Shown here piece by piece: positions 1 through 13,509 of a stretch of DNA of 64,000 bases (positions are counted from its first letter, which is position 1; every line of letters begins with the position of its first letter). The position numbers and the translations under genes were made by a program. Under the pieces are notes generated by a model that saw only the letters and a program-made list of their open reading frames with translations, searched no databases and was not told the origin of the DNA. The DNA is taken from contig NC_073361.2 in assembly GCF_027580225.2 (NCBI RefSeq), positions 19,911,001 through 19,975,000 on the forward strand, written 5' to 3'. Origin of the DNA: Misgurnus anguillicaudatus. Its lineage: Eukaryota > Chordata > Actinopteri > Cypriniformes > Cobitidae.

Positions 1-2113
1 ACTTCCAGCTGAAACTTCATCTTAACTCAGGAATGCTTAAAGCTGCAATGTTTCTTTACCTATTTATGACATTATCAATCATTCTCCTCAAGTGATAAAG
101 GTTTCTCAGGGCAGCTGCGTATGTGTTTGTGTGACTGTGTATTTGTTGATGTGTCACCGGCAGGGCGAGCTGAAGGGAATGAGAACAAAGGGGATTTCCC
201 AGCGCATGGATGAACACATCATCAGTAAAGCATTCAGGAAGATTACAGCTACTAGTGATCTCCTTTCATCACAGCTATTATACCCACGATTCTGTGCCTG
301 TCCTTATTCTTTATAGGTACATAAAACAAGCATTAACAGAGTGACAATAGCAGATTGTAAATCTCCAGATGCCAATCTTCTGATGTCATTTTTACCCCAC
401 AATCAAACTAAAGAGATTAGAATAGAATACGATCATTAAGATTTTTGGGGGATTTGACTTTATTACAATATTATAGTTTAGCACCCTCACCAATTCCCAT
501 TACGGTAATGTGTCCAGATGTTTAACTTTGAGCTTGTTTGTAATTCTCATTATTTTCAATGGTGATTCTCATTAGATTGTCATTACTGTAATGAACATTG
601 CCCTATCAGGACACTGTTTAACACTGGATTTTTTTCTGTGCAAATGACGTATAAATACCATGCAATTTATAACTTTTTACGATGCAAAAAATCTTTATGC
701 TTTGATGCACTATTTACATTTATGCATTTGGCAGGTGCTTCCTTTAAACAAAGTAACTAACAGTGCATTCAATCAACACATTTCTTTTACCATTAAATAC
801 ACAATCTTTGCATTGCTAAAGCTAAGGTCTGCCCAACACAAAATAAAGAAATGTACTATTTTGTAAATTTTTAAAACAATATCTGCTCTTGACAGCCCAT
901 CTATACAGTATATAATTGTTGCCCTGTTTAAACACACAGGGTTAATGTACAATGAAGAGAATAATGTTGATGATGTAATCGTTTCAGTGGGCGTGTTTGT
1001 GTTTGCTTTGTGCTTTGGTAACTGTGTCACCAGCACATTATAGTGACCACACACTTCCCATTGACATTTTGTGTTTTACGAGGCTTGATTTACAGAATAT
1101 AACAATGAATCTAAGAATTGCAACAAATGACAAACCTTGTGAGTTCTTGTGCTGTCCGGGTCCATTTTGGAGACCGCCATCTGTACAAACAGACACAAAG
1201 TCAAGAGTCACAAATGATGCGAGTACATTTAAAATAATTATCAATGACAATCAGACAAACAGTTTGATTTACAAAGCTTTTTGTTTATAGTGGGTTCAAC
1301 TGGCACAGAGTCAAACGAGAACACACTTGTTGTCAATGACAAGCATGTAAGCAAAGTATGTAAAAAACACTAACATTATTTTCTCATTATAATCTTATTA
1401 AGTCTGGGCAATATGTTAAATATTCTTATATTTACAATGATTCTAAGGGGAATATGAATTAACCAACATCATGAGTATCCCATTGATTTTAATGGGCTAT
1501 TTGTTTGGCCATTAAGTATCTTAAAGACCATGTAATTAGACTAATTTAGACATGCAAGGCATGTTTATTTGTATAGCACATTTCATACACAGAGGCAATT
1601 CACATGCAAGTACAAGCGTGCAGTAAGATTCTGTAACAAAGTCTCTGATTCAAACTTTAGTAGCAGAAGAGTTTGTGAATTAGCTCAAATTGTCCATATA
1701 AATAAATCATTTTAAAAGACTTCATTAATTAATTACAATGTATATTGATGCATATTAATAAAAGTAATAAAATATTCTTCCTTGAGTTCATTTAATAAAG
1801 TACCGTATGAAAAACATGATATTTTTTTACTAGATGTATACTCGGCTTATTTCTTGCACTAAACATAAAGCATTTTTTTGCAATGACTGCATTTTAAAAT
1901 GTAATGCAAATGTGTTTTCTCCGTTGTTAAATGTGCACTGTTGTGTTAATAATGTGGTGTAAATGAATGATTCTATGGAATGGGGAAGAAACAAAATCCA
2001 CCTTTGATGATGTAATGTTTGACAGGTCACTGATTTCTGCTAAAGCACACATTTCAATATTATATTGCAGTAGCTTTTATAAACAACTGCAACTGAAAAA
2101 TAAATTTTCACAT
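1..2113. other. Intergenic, no gene recognised
   Basis: AT-rich DNA. The only hint is a short segment near 1551-1610 (GGCATGTTTATTTGTATAGC) that resembles a common fish retroposon. Open frames here are short and show no known domain. Confidence 0.5.
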
Positions 2114-2335
2114 TTGAGGTACATTGAGGTAACTTGGCTCGTTTTGGTCAGATAATTTTTTTAAGGTCTGTTTTAAGGCCTGAAAACAGCCACAAGTCTC
2201 ACAGATGTTAAACATCAATATATCAAAATTGAATGCATTTAACCTCTATGAGACTTGTGGCTGTTTTCAGGCCTTAAAACAGACCTTAAAAAATTATCTG
2301 ACCAAAACGAGCCAAGTTACCTCAATGTACCTCAA
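2114..2335. repeat. Near-perfect palindrome, arms about 87 bp
   Basis: 2114-2201 and 2249-2335 are inverted copies with at most a few mismatches, separated by 47 bp. The arms contain CTTGGCTCGTTTTGGTCAGA and its complement. Probably a small fold-back transposon. Confidence 0.85.
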
Positions 2336-2454
2336 ATATGTGACCCCGGCTGTGAAAACCTCGCTCAAGTCATTTTTCGGCCGTTTTTTACATAAAAAAA
2401 CATTTGGTGAAAATCACCTTGATATCTTTAAGTATCTTTAAGTCAAAGATCATG

Positions 2455-3130
2455 GTTTTGAGAATATCCAATTTTAAGGGACATCAAAAATAAAAAATAA
2501 AAATATAAATTTTTTGATATAAAAATATCAAATAAGAGTTAAACATTTGATTTTTACTGTTTTGAAATTCATTCAGCTGATCTCCGGGTCTGGCGCTACC
2601 ACTTTTCGCATAGCTTAGCATAATCCATTGAATCTGATTAGACCATTAGCATCGCGCTCAAAAATAACCAAAGCTTGTGATATTTTTCCTATTTAAAACT
2701 TAACTCTTTTGTAGTTACATCGTGTACTAAGACCAACAGAAAATTAAAAGTTGCAATTTTCTAGGCTGTTATTGCTAGGAACTATACTCTCATTCTGGCA
2801 TAATAATCAACATCAATAAACTTTGCTGCGTAACATGGCTGCAGCAGGCGCAATGTTATTACGCAGTGCCCAAAAATAGTCCCCTGCTATTAAAAGTAAC
2901 CAAGTGGACTGTTTTCGGGCGCTGCATAATATCATTACGCCTCCTGCAGTCATGTTCCTAAGCTAATGCTAATGCGATGCTAATGGTCTAATCAGATTCA
3001 ATGGATTGTGCTAAGCTATACAAAAAGTAGTACTAATGGATTCCAAAACTATAAAAATCAAATATTTAACTCTAGGGGTGCTGGAAAATGAAAATATATT
3101 TCTTTAAAAAGTGGAGTGTCCCTTTAAAAA
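2455..3130. mobile_element. Inverted-repeat MITE
   Basis: Inverted arms share ATTGAATCTGATTAGACCAT (near 2627) and its complement (near 2985), and TACGCAGTGCCCAAAAATAG with a near complement. The right end AAAAAGTGGAGTGTCCCTTT is clear; the left end is decayed. No coding capacity. Confidence 0.7.
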
Positions 3131-3473
3131 CAAGTTACATCGCAGTATTTCTGCCTTGCCCTCCACTGACCATATTGTCGTTTGTGCGATTTAATATTAT
3201 GATCTGTTTTCACTTTTTAGTCATAGAAAAGAGGTTCCTGAAACAAATAATATACAGTGTAAAAAGTTAAAGTTGGATCAAACTTATTTATCAAATTACT
3301 TTAATTCGTAAAATTATGTGTTTTATTAACTTATATTGTCTCACATTAAGTAAAAAATTTGGTAAAGTTGATAAAGCCTTAATGTTTGAGATGTTGCAAA
3401 TTGATGTAATTTTTAAAAGTTTTTTTTCCCTTAAACTTTATCACTTAAAGTGTCTCCAATTAAAGTAATTATT

Positions 3474-3687
3474 TTAAAGGCGGAGTCCATGATGTTTGAA
3501 AGCCAATGTTGATCACCTAAACAAACACGCCCCTACCCCAATAGAATCTGGACCTTCTGTTGATAGACCCGCCCCACACATACGCAACCCGGCATTTGGT
3601 TTGATTTGATTGGCTATAAGTGTGTTTTGGTAGTCGGCCCGTCTCCTTTTCCAAAGCGTTTTTCAAACATCGTGAACTCCGTCTTAA
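3474..3687. mobile_element. TTAA-ended MITE, copy 1
   Basis: Ends TTAAAGGCGGAGTCCATGAT and its approximate complement. Two more copies occur at 49895-50142 and 57937-58160. The TTAA ends suggest a piggyBac-like mover. Non-coding. Confidence 0.75.
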
Positions 3688-4940
3688 GTACACTTTTTTT
3701 TTTACTTTTTACACTGTAAGAATCATCATGCCTAAGGTGAACACAGAGAAGATCAAATAGATCTCTGTTATAGCAAGCCAAGTTCGGCTATTTCTGCACA
3801 GAATAACAAAGTGTAGTGTCAATAAAATCATTCATTTCAGGATTTTTCATGTTATAAATAAAAGTTTATGTATTCTATATTAAAGCCTTAGTTTTTAATC
3901 TGTCATTTACAGCAATATTTCAAAAACGACATATTTTGACATTTTTATGGTTATGACTACTTTGACGCTCTACATATCAAAATATGATTATGCGATTTAG
4001 CCAGGGTTTCACAGGCAGGGTCACATATGTTTAAAAATGTTTGTAAAGCTGTGTATCTGCTTTGCTTTGCTTAGAGGAACTGTTTACAGGAAGTGTCTGT
4101 TATTATGGGGAAAAGAGTGTGCAAGACCAAAAGACAGAACGAATGAGAGAGAGAGAGAGAGAGAGAGAAAAACAGCTTACCCATGTTTACTGTCATCATC
4201 AGGAAGTGACCCTAGTGAACTCGAGCTAAACGCTCGACTTTCATTAGGCCAAATCTTCACTCTGCAAAAAACAATAAAAAACATTATAAACACCTTAGTA
4301 AATTAGCAACCCTCAACTACTTTCTAACAGAGTACAAAACTAATAACAAAAACTCAAAACCCAAATACACCGTTTCTAAGGATATGTAACATCAGAGAAG
4401 ATTTGTGCAACATGGTTTAGTTGTTTCCATCCTTACAGTAACAGAAAACAGTACTGTTGCAAAACTCACAAAAACAAAATGACTACATAACAATAACACA
4501 ATCTACGACTGCACAGAGTTAGTACTTAGTTTCTAAAAGGTATTGCATTTTGTATTTAACTTTTAGAAATTGAATTGTACTAAATTTACATGTAAAATTG
4601 ACAGCATTATTTATTTATTTTATTTTAAAGTTCAGCTTCTTTATACTATTTTGAGCGGGGTCAAAGAATCAGTAAAACGTAACCGTTTAATGTCGTCAAT
4701 AGAAGTGGATTTGTTTAGAAGTGGAGGTTATTGCCAAAAAGTTTGCATGCACTTAGAGGGTTTTGCAGCGAAAGATTGTCATCTTGTTAAAAACCACTGA
4801 AATTACTAAAAGTGACATTTGTGAAAAGATGGCACTTCAATTCCTGAATTTGTTCATTAAAGTGAAATTACTGAACCAAAAAAATAAGAACGTTGCTTAT
4901 TTACAAAAAAATATCAGAACGCACTTTTTTTGCATCTGAG
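3688..4940. other. Intergenic, no gene recognised
   Basis: AT-rich, with the GA microsatellite at 4145. Nothing else seen. Confidence 0.5.
4145..4168 (+). repeat. (GA)n microsatellite
   Basis: About twelve GA units in a row. Confidence 0.95.
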
Positions 4941-5599
4941 TGGCTGTTTACACTTGGTATTAAGATGTGTTTTCATCGATCGGATCACAAGTGGACGAGA
5001 GAGACACATTACGTTTACACCTGGTATTTAAATCCGTCTCTTTTGTCCATTTTCGACCGCTTCTGTCCTGAATACTGTGAGGGGGTGGTCTGTGAGACGG
5101 TGGGCGAGTCGCTCTGCTGTCATTCAAACGCGAGTGGGAGTAATTATGAGTTTATATGAACGCAAACTAATATTATGTCGGAGCTGCACAGTGTTTTGTT
5201 CGTGTATATGTAAGAGCTTTCTCTGAATTTTCTGCGCAATTGATGAAATAAGATTGCGCAACTTTCACACGCTTTCAAAAAGAAACTACGGAGATCAGCT
5301 GCTTTTGTTTTATCAATGAAAGGCTAAAAATAGCGCTGTACACAGTATCTTCAAGCCAAACTTGTGTTCAGTACCTCAGATTAGATAAATGGCTGTTCGA
5401 ACACATTCAACCACATGTGTGTTTACACAAGCAAAAGCAATCTGATCGAAAGGGGTTTATACCACCTCTGAACGTGGTTGAAAGTGGTCGAAAGTGGACG
5501 CGTTCAAAACGTTTTGAACACCGTTTACACCTGGCATTAACGTCGTCCACTTGTGATCCGATTGATGAAAACGCATGTTAATGCCAAAAGTAAACAGCC
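4941..5599. mobile_element. Fold-back transposon
   Basis: Inverted ends (GGCTGTTTAC and GTAAACAGCC) with arms holding GATCGGATCACAAGTGGACGA and its complement. TCTGAG flanks both sides (4935-4940 and 5600-5605). Non-coding. Confidence 0.7.
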
Positions 5600-5605
5600 T
5601 CTGAG

Positions 5606-6634
5606 CTCCTCATTTGATTCCTCATAATATGCATTCCCACATTTTATATAACACAATTTTAATATCCTTTACAATGCAGGTCTCTATATACTGTGATGGT
5701 AAATCATAATTCAATACAAACATTGACACCTGCAACTGTCCACAAGCAAATACAGCCATCATCTCTCATCAGCTGTCAGCCAGAGTCTTTCTCCAAAAGA
5801 GAGAGATGTGACAGTTGTTGTCTTTGAAGACAGAAAGCTCCTCTTTGCCCTTGAGACATTGTTAAGCCACAGTGTGCGGGATAAAAGCAAAGCCAAAGGT
5901 AGCGACCACAGAGCTTTTATAGATCGGAAAGCTTTTAATGCCGGGCAGAAAATCTGTAACCAGAAGCCAGTGGCTGATCTGAGAGCAATTTTTCATATTC
6001 TGACACATGAAAGGCGACAAGAAAATAAGATCTACTTTTTCTTCATTTATAATTGTCAGCTTCACGTAACAATATTGGTTGCGCAGAAAAGGCTGAGCAA
6101 TTACATTCTTCAGCAAAGTGCAAAAAGGGCCCGAACTCAGAAGTGGCCTCCTATCTTATTACCTGAGGATGGGTCGAACGGTTCAGCGAACCAGCAGAAA
6201 CAGCATCATTTAGAATAAACAGTTATACAAATTGTAGCAATTCTCATTTTCCCCATCTGCTGTAAAAACTGATACCAAATATAGCTGCAGTACTGCAGAG
6301 TGCTGTCTCTCTTCTGATGGCTCTTGTGGTGATTATATCAAATTACCTAGCTGGAAACCATGAGAGTCTTGAGATAAACAGCACTTTCTCAAGCTGATGG
6401 GATGTGATTTCAAAAGCTGCTAAAGTTGAATGGGGCTTGTGACTGGTTGACATAAGCTTCTGTCATAAACTTTAAACCAGTGCATCTATTGCCAGGCCCA
6501 CTGTTCCGGGGGTATGTGTGTTCACGTCTTGCGTGTGTTCACTACTCACTGGGACAGGTTAAATGCAGAGGTTAAATGGGCTTCCACACTTGAAAATCAT
6601 GTCACTTTCAAGCAGTAAGTTATTTTAACTTATC
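5606..6634. other. Intergenic, unassigned open frame only
   Basis: A 136-codon plus-strand frame at 5808-6218 has no recognisable domain and no flanking exon signals I would trust. Its reverse strand is also partly open. Treated as non-coding. Confidence 0.5.
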
Positions 6635-7765
6635 AACACTATTCCTGACGTAAATGCGGGCGACGCCATCTTGAGCTCAGATGGGTAAAACTTCCAGTGA
6701 GCCACTACAGCTAATAGTAGTCCTATTGCGAGGGATACGAGTCTGCTGTTTTGACTGGCATTTTAATGCTTATTATGAAATCCAGGAAGAACGGCATAAT
6801 TTGTGCAGTTAGGGGTTGCCATAATAGATGATACAAACGCAGTAAATCTCTACAAAACAGTTGTTTTAACTAAAATACACGCACAAGAACTGAATGTTTA
6901 TGTGGCGCATGTGCATCTATTAACTGTATCCACACATCCAGTAAAACCTTATAGAAACTGACAGTGAACAATAAATACAATAATTATTCAAAAACAACAT
7001 ATTATGCTGATAAAAATATGCTGATTTATTTATTCTGCTACTATATATTATTACAAAAAATGAGATTACATTAACTGGTTATTAGTTAATGTTTATAATA
7101 GTTTGTGATGTGTTTGTGCGTACCGTTACTTTTGTTATGTTTTAAATTATTTTTTAAGCAAATAATTTCATAAGCTCATGTCTTATTTACTGTATAATAA
7201 TATTTTCATAAAACGAAAACAATACTGAAAACATGTAATAGGAGTTTAATGTGTTTACTATGGTTTGTTTAAATAACTTACATTGTGTTGAATGAGAAGC
7301 ATAAGTTACTGCTGCTGTCGGATCGCGTGAAGCTTGATGTGTAGCCATAAAAACTCGATAAGTCGATTGAAAATTCCCGTTTAAAAAAACCTCACACCAG
7401 GGACAGTTGTGACATTTTAAAAACCATCACCTGAAACGGTTAAAAACAAGAAGTCTCTGTATATTCCATGATTCCATGTATTAAACACTCGACTGACTGT
7501 CCCACTGTAGAGATACGGCATGTTTCTGTGCTTTTATATTTGCTTATTGAAGACCCCTGAGGAACAACATGAAACGATTGAATATATCTTGATGTATCAG
7601 GACAGGACACTTCTTAATTTCATCCTCACACTGGTTCATACATGAAATTATGACCGTAATCATCATGGAAATCGCCGGCTCTGGTTCAGTGACAGTACAT
7701 GCCGGAAGTCGCACCCATAATTCGCGCAAAGCGAAATTAACATTGGGGCGCAGGAATAGTGTGGA
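6635..7765. mobile_element. Degraded THAP-type DNA transposon
   Basis: Bounded by short inverted repeats (ACACTATTCCTG near 6637-6650 and its complement near 7752-7764). It contains a THAP zinc-finger remnant at 6775 on the plus strand. The rest is AT-rich and non-coding. THAP fingers are the DNA-binding part of P-element-like and some other transposases; the exact class is unclear. Confidence 0.45.
6775..6890 (+). pseudogene. THAP zinc-finger fragment
   Basis: ATG 6775 gives M-K-S-R-K-N-G then IICAVRGCHNNR, the start of a C2CH THAP finger (C-x-V-x-G-C-x-N). A TGA follows at once, and the frame beyond it continues with YKRSKSLQN. The second Cys-His half is not seen. Too short and broken to act. 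Confidence 0.5.
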
Positions 7766-7789
7766 TACGTTTATAACATGTTTTATTTA

Positions 7790-8548
7790 AATGGATAGTT
7801 CACCCAAATGTCATTAATGGCTCACCCTCATGTCGTTCAAAACTCGTAAGACCTTGGAAACACAGTTTAAGATGTTTTAGATTAGCCCGAGAGCTTTCTG
7901 ACACTCCATTGAAAATCTATGTACGGTATACTGTCCATGTCCAGAAAGGTAATAAAAACGTCATCAAAGTAGTCCATGTGACATCAATGGGTCAGTTAGA
8001 ATTTGTTGAAGCATCAAACATACATTTTGGCTAAAAATAACAAAAATTGTAACAAAAATATGACACTGCTGACGTGTTATCTGGTGCGCCCCAGCCTTAT
8101 TTTTGCGCCCGGGATTCGTTTAGAGTCTGAGGGAGACGTACGCTGTACGTTTAAAAAAATTCATCTTCGCAAACATGTCTGAGGATAACACGTCAGCAGC
8201 GTCACTGTGCATGCACATTCGCAACAGAGAGGCGGGAGAGAAGACAATGGGGTATAAAGTTGTACTTTTTGTTATTTTTAGACCAAAATTTATTTTCGAT
8301 ACCTTAACGCATTCTAACTGACCCACTGATGTCACATGGACTACTTTGATGATGTTTTATTACCTTTTTGGACATGGACAGTATACCGTACATAGATTTT
8401 CAATGGAGGGTCAGAAAGCTCTCGGACTAAATATAAAACATCTTAAACTGTGTTTCCAAAGATGAACGGAGGTCTTACAGGTTTGGAACGACATGAGGGT
8501 GAGTCATTAATGACATTATTTTCATTTTTTGGTGAACTATCCCTTTAA
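7790..8548. mobile_element. Fold-back element of the GGATAGTTCACCC family
   Basis: Inverted arms of about 350 bp start GGATAGTTCACCCAAATGTC and end GGTGAACTATCCCTTTA. Copies or relatives lie at 50909-51760, 29392-29776 and 51760-52029. A common kind of fish repeat; non-coding. Confidence 0.75.
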
Positions 8549-9397
8549 GGCTAGGGAACGAGGGAAGGCATAATCTGGTAGGGATAAAATGAGGGAATGG
8601 TGGGGGGAGGCGTCAAGGGAGAGTGACTGAATACACCATAGACATAATCACATTTCTGTGTATTAAAAATAAAAATATATACTAATCAGTTTTGCAGTGG
8701 CACTGGTGGAACCGCTAAAAAGATTACAACTGCAAAAAATATGGTCGCAAAATGCAACCACTGGTCGCCGTCTGGGAGAATTCCTTTAAAAAACATACTC
8801 TGCATGAGCACATGAAGGCTTTTAGCTACACAAGCTCAATTTCACACAAAATGTGTCAGTTTGCAATTCCTGCCGCAATGCACACATCACATTTTCAGTG
8901 TTTTTACATGGGCCGCCTGCTGCAGCATAAGCAAAAACTTCTGTGGTAATTATTGTCCTAACACAAACCTACAATCAAGTCAACAATTATGTGGCTTATT
9001 GAAGAGAAACATGTTTACTTTTTCAGTAATTGATAAAATGGATAAAAAACACCTCAGCATTGTCAAAAAAAGTTTTGCAAAATATTTATTTCTAAATAAA
9101 TCTTGTTTTCTAACTAAATGCCGAGAGTGCCAAAAAACGCTCTGGATGCCCTACCAATGACCCTATAGAAAAAGAGAAGTGGACGCTCTGACGCTCGAAT
9201 GCATTATCTGGAATCCTTTTCCGTCTTCCGATTGGTTGCAGCCACACCGCGTCATAGCTCATTACCGTAAAGTTGACCTGATTTCAATTAAACTCGACAC
9301 TCACACCGGCCATGGCGCGCAGCTGCTTGCCGCCGGCTCTCATTGAAAATGAATAATTTCCGGACACTTTGACACTCTCATCGGTGGCGGTGTGAAC
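8549..9397. other. Intergenic, no gene recognised
   Basis: Two overlapping short frames (8752-8949, 8861-9160) without known motifs. Nothing else seen. Confidence 0.5.
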
Positions 9398-9992
9398 TAG
9401 GGATGCTCCGATCGATCGGCCGCCGATTGTAAACGACCGATAACGGCATTAAATTACGCGATCGGCACTCGCTAAATTTGCCGATCTCATGAACCGATCT
9501 TTCTGTTTACTTTTGTCATCATAGCGTTCCTGATGCGGCAGCCGGTCATCAGTGCACGTGAAGAGAACGATCTCTCCCACGTCTTAAAGCTGCAGTAACC
9601 TAATTCATCTCTCAATAAAATTACTCTCTGCTCATTAGTGAAGAACTGTTGTACTTCATACAAATGCGTGTATATTTAATTCATACAGTAAAGACTGTAA
9701 AGTGTTTTATTTTAATAACTGTTAACAGACATAAACCTTTTTAAAGGCACATTACATTTCTCTTTGCAAAAAGAACTATTTGTTGTGCTTATTTATTTGA
9801 TTCTCTATTTAAACAATAATATAACTAATTTATAGTTAGTTTCATTTCTAGAAATGGTGCAAACTCTGCTAGATTATAGATAAAAGATTCCCATTCCACT
9901 GCCATTCTGTGATCGGCACTGATCGGCGATCGGCAGATCATGATCTTGGGGATCGGTAATCGGCCCCAAAAATGCTGATCGGAGCATCTCTA
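9398..9992. mobile_element. Non-autonomous hAT-type element
   Basis: Ends TAGGGATGCTCCGATC and, complemented, TAGAGATGCTCCGATC. Flanked by GTGTGAAC and GTGTGAAT, an 8-bp target duplication with one change. No coding capacity. Confidence 0.8.
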
Positions 9993-10732
9993 GTGTGAAT
10001 GCACAGTCAGCTCATATCCGAGTGACCCAACTTTATCAGTAATAGGAACAAATAAAAAGTAATGCTGATGTCTTCCGGTATCTTTAGAAATCTAATTATA
10101 AACAAAGTCTTGAAAGGCTTAACTTGCAAACAGCACAGCACTATCAAGGAGGAACTTTGAGCACCAAAATGCTTAATTATAATAAAAGGTCTCAAAAAAA
10201 GATTCTTTCATTCGTATAAAGATGAAAAGACTTGAAAGAAATAATAGTTTCACAGTCATTCTTTTAAGATGATGCACACAGTTACCAGTTACTACTGGAT
10301 TTTTGCTCAGTGGGAATCTAAACTCAGACACACCTCCTCTCCCTGACATACTTTAAAGCGTCTTTTCTGTCTCTAAGCCTCATTCAAATGGCTTTTATTT
10401 TTCCCTCTTTGTTTCTAAAGCTTGCACAGTCCCAGAGTTTCTGAAGAAAACAGTCAGCGCAGAAAAATGTCCCGGGCTCCAGACAGCAACACAAAAGGGT
10501 TTGCTGTAAGTTTCCAGAGCGCAAGCCAAGGCGTATGCTCAGCACACACAAGCAGGGCAGAGCAGCAGACTGCGTAAATGCCACCAGAGTTTATAGCACA
10601 CAAACTGTTTCGGTTACATGATACTAAAGCTCGGCGACAGCATGTGGGTCATTATACTTGGCAAAAAAAGTCGATTTCGGAACAAAAAAAGCAATACAAT
10701 TGTTGATTTTAAGTGGAAATAATGTGCACCAA
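9993..10732. other. Intergenic, no gene recognised
   Basis: Unique-looking DNA between the hAT element and the SINE. No supported exon. Confidence 0.5.
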
Positions 10733-10840
10733 TGTTCCTGTAGCTCAATGGGCAGAGCATTGCATTAGGGTCGAACCCCAGGGAACATACTGTACAAACT
10801 GATATAAAGCCTTCTTAAAAAGCATCTGCCAAATGTAAAC
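10733..10840 (+). repeat. Truncated tRNA-derived SINE
   Basis: The head GTTCCTGTAGCTCAATGGGC is an A-box-like tRNA start, and GGGTCGAACCCC is a B box. The tail AAAGCATCTGCCAAATG is the usual end of fish HE/DANA-like SINEs. Part of the tRNA head and body is deleted, so it is not a tRNA gene. Confidence 0.7.
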
Positions 10841-13057
10841 AAAATGTACGTTAAGTAAATAGTTACCAATTAATACCAGTTCACAAACACACTATAGTGA
10901 TATGTGACTCAGTAAAAACCCAGCTAATGTCATGTTTTTAATTTAGGCCCAAATCCAATTCTATCGTATACCCCTACGCATACCCCTCACCCCTTTACCC
11001 TTTAAACAGAGTGAAAAGGGGAAGTGTTAAAATTATTCCCCTAAGAAATGGGACACCACTACTATACCATCATATGACATCATACATCCTACGTCAAAGT
11101 AGATGCAATGTTTATCACAAACTACTTCACCTGTAGTTTAGGTACAGCCTATAAAGTGGCCCTGGAAGCCCAAAACCAGCACACCACACGCCCCTCTGCT
11201 AGCGATTCAGATGCTCTCTCCCTCCGTCTATTCACATTTCGGTTTCCTGCGGTCTGTTCGCAATCGCTGTTGTAGACTAGCAATCTGAAGCACCGGGAGT
11301 TTTCCTCGGAAACAGGAGCAAACTGGGCGAACAGGCAATCAGACTGGGAAAACCAGGACGTGGTCAGACGAGGGAACTGGGACACGCTACAGAGGTTACG
11401 TTTGTCTATGTTGCTGTACTATTGTGCAATAAGTAACGTGGGATATGTTAGCAAACTTTATCAATATTTTTGCCAACATTTCTTTTAATTACATGACAAA
11501 AAATGTTATGTAACATAAAACAAATGATTATTTGTCATTAAAAACTTTATGTAAAAATAGACTTGAATTATACTTGCATGAGCAGCTATGTTGGAAAAAT
11601 TCTTACCCCGTCGTTTAAAGTGAGGTCCTGAAAAATCTTTGTTTTAAGTGCTATTTGGCTCTTCATCTACCCCTTCATCTAAAAGAGAATTGGGACATCC
11701 CTAGCCCTTCACGTGAATGCACTAAACGAAGGGGTAGGGGAAAGTGTATGGGTAAAATGGAATTGGGCCTTAAAATCATCCAACATAATGTAAAGATCAT
11801 TCTGTTAAAATATAACCATGATATCTGTAATATTAACTAAGTAAGACCATGTCAAAGATTGAAATTAATGTGAAATCAATGACTAAAATCAAACTTTGAT
11901 GCACCTATAATCAAAATTAAATTAGAGATTAGCTTTAGCATGTCACAAGGTCACAAACTTTTTGGATGTTTCTGAATTTTTGGATGAATAACTTTAATCA
12001 TTGTGCCAACATCTGAAAGCACTTACTTCCTCTTCCTGTCCATGTTAAAACAAGTATCTGGATGGAAAACCCAATGCATCTTTAAAAATGTAAGTGATAT
12101 GTACTGTCACATCTCCAAATTGGCACCTTAAACTCCATTTAAGCAGGAACACAGGCGTACGAGTTGACCTTGTGGCTGCCACAAACACATTTAAGTGCTG
12201 AGGGACTGACGTGCTGCCAAAAAGCAGGTGGCTCTCCAACATGGCGGCGGGCATCACGTTAAACCCCTCTGCCCTTTCAGCGTCTGGCACCAACCGCCAG
12301 CTCTCCAGCCCATCTGCTCAGCTACTCCACACAGTACGAGAGATAACTGCTAGTACCCATCTGCAAAAGCTGCCATTCATGTCACGTGCACTTCAAGCAA
12401 AACTTCGAATCAGACTCAAAATCCAACACTATGTTTTTGACCACAATGACCGAAAAAATCAAATGCAACTTTCATGGTTTGATCTTAGATTTTACAAAAA
12501 CCCATATTGAGGTTATGCTTTTGGGCGTAGTGGAAAATCTAATGCAACTTGGCTGGTTTTACAATGACAATGATCTCAGGCTTTACAAAAACCATATTAG
12601 GATTTGGGCGAAAGAATAAAAAGGAAAACTAATGCTTAATGTAGTTACATTTGTTCCGGTTTGCTACCTATCATTACTGTAACAGATTCTGTGAACTATT
12701 TAAGACATCTGACATTCACTGCTACTGTACCTAAGGGTGGACATTTGGCAGGAAATGAAGTCAGGCTTCATGGTCCATTTTCTCCAGTATCTTACATCAC
12801 CTCTCCAAATGAAGTAAAGTCAAGGTGAGCTGCATTTCATGCTTTTTTCCGACGTTTCCATGAATTCCGAGGACATCTCACCAGCTGTAGTTCCTAATGA
12901 CTCATGGAAAATTGTTCACTATTTCGCAGTACTGAACAAAAAACCTCACTGATTGTAACAGAGCACATGAGCTGAACAAATGTGAAACCGAATCTATTCG
13001 TAACGCCTCAGGTGTTGGGGAAAGCAGTATTTGTATGGCCTTGGTGATCGTGGCAAG
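10841..13057. other. Intergenic, probable transposon relics, no gene recognised
   Basis: Near 10945 and 11650-11770 inverted segments (ATCCAATTCTATCGTATACC against the loosely complementary GTATGGGTAAAATGGAATTG) suggest the ends of an 0.8-kb element. The rest shows no domain. Confidence 0.4.
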
Positions 13058-13509
13058 TTAAAGTGAAATAATCACAAATTTACTCATCACCATGTCATCC
13101 AAAATGTTGATGTCTTTCTTTGTTCAGTCGAGAAGAAAATATGTTTTTTGAGGAAAACATTGCAGGATTTTTCTTATTTAAATGGACTTTAATAGACACC
13201 AACAATTAATACTTAACTCAACACTTAACAGTTTTTTTCAACGGAGTTTCAAAGGACTATAAACAATCCCAAACGAGGCATAAGGGTCTTATCTAGCAAA
13301 ACGATTGTCATTTTTGACAATAAAAATAACAAATATACACTTTTAAAGCAGAACTTCTCGTCTAGATCCGGTCGTGATGCGTCAGCGTGACCCCACGCAA
13401 TACGTCAAGAGGTCACAGAGGACGAACGCGAAACTCCGCCCCAGTGTTTACAAGTGTTGAGAAAGAGGACCGTACCGACGTTGTTGTATGTCAACTGATA
13501 CTAATTAAT

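Noticed and set aside
5808..6218. 136-codon plus-strand open frame
   Set aside because: No known domain, no strong start context, and the opposite strand is also partly open. It could be a conserved non-coding region, but nothing here supports a gene.
10468..10512. Possible small first exon, ATG followed by a GTAAGT donor
   Set aside because: ATG and donor alone arise often by chance; no homology and no partner exon seen.
10733..10800. tRNA-like sequence with A and B boxes
   Set aside because: Arms are incomplete and the SINE tail follows, so it is a SINE relic, not a tRNA gene.
12045..12510. Overlapping open frames on both strands
   Set aside because: Neither shows a family motif or consistent splice sites.
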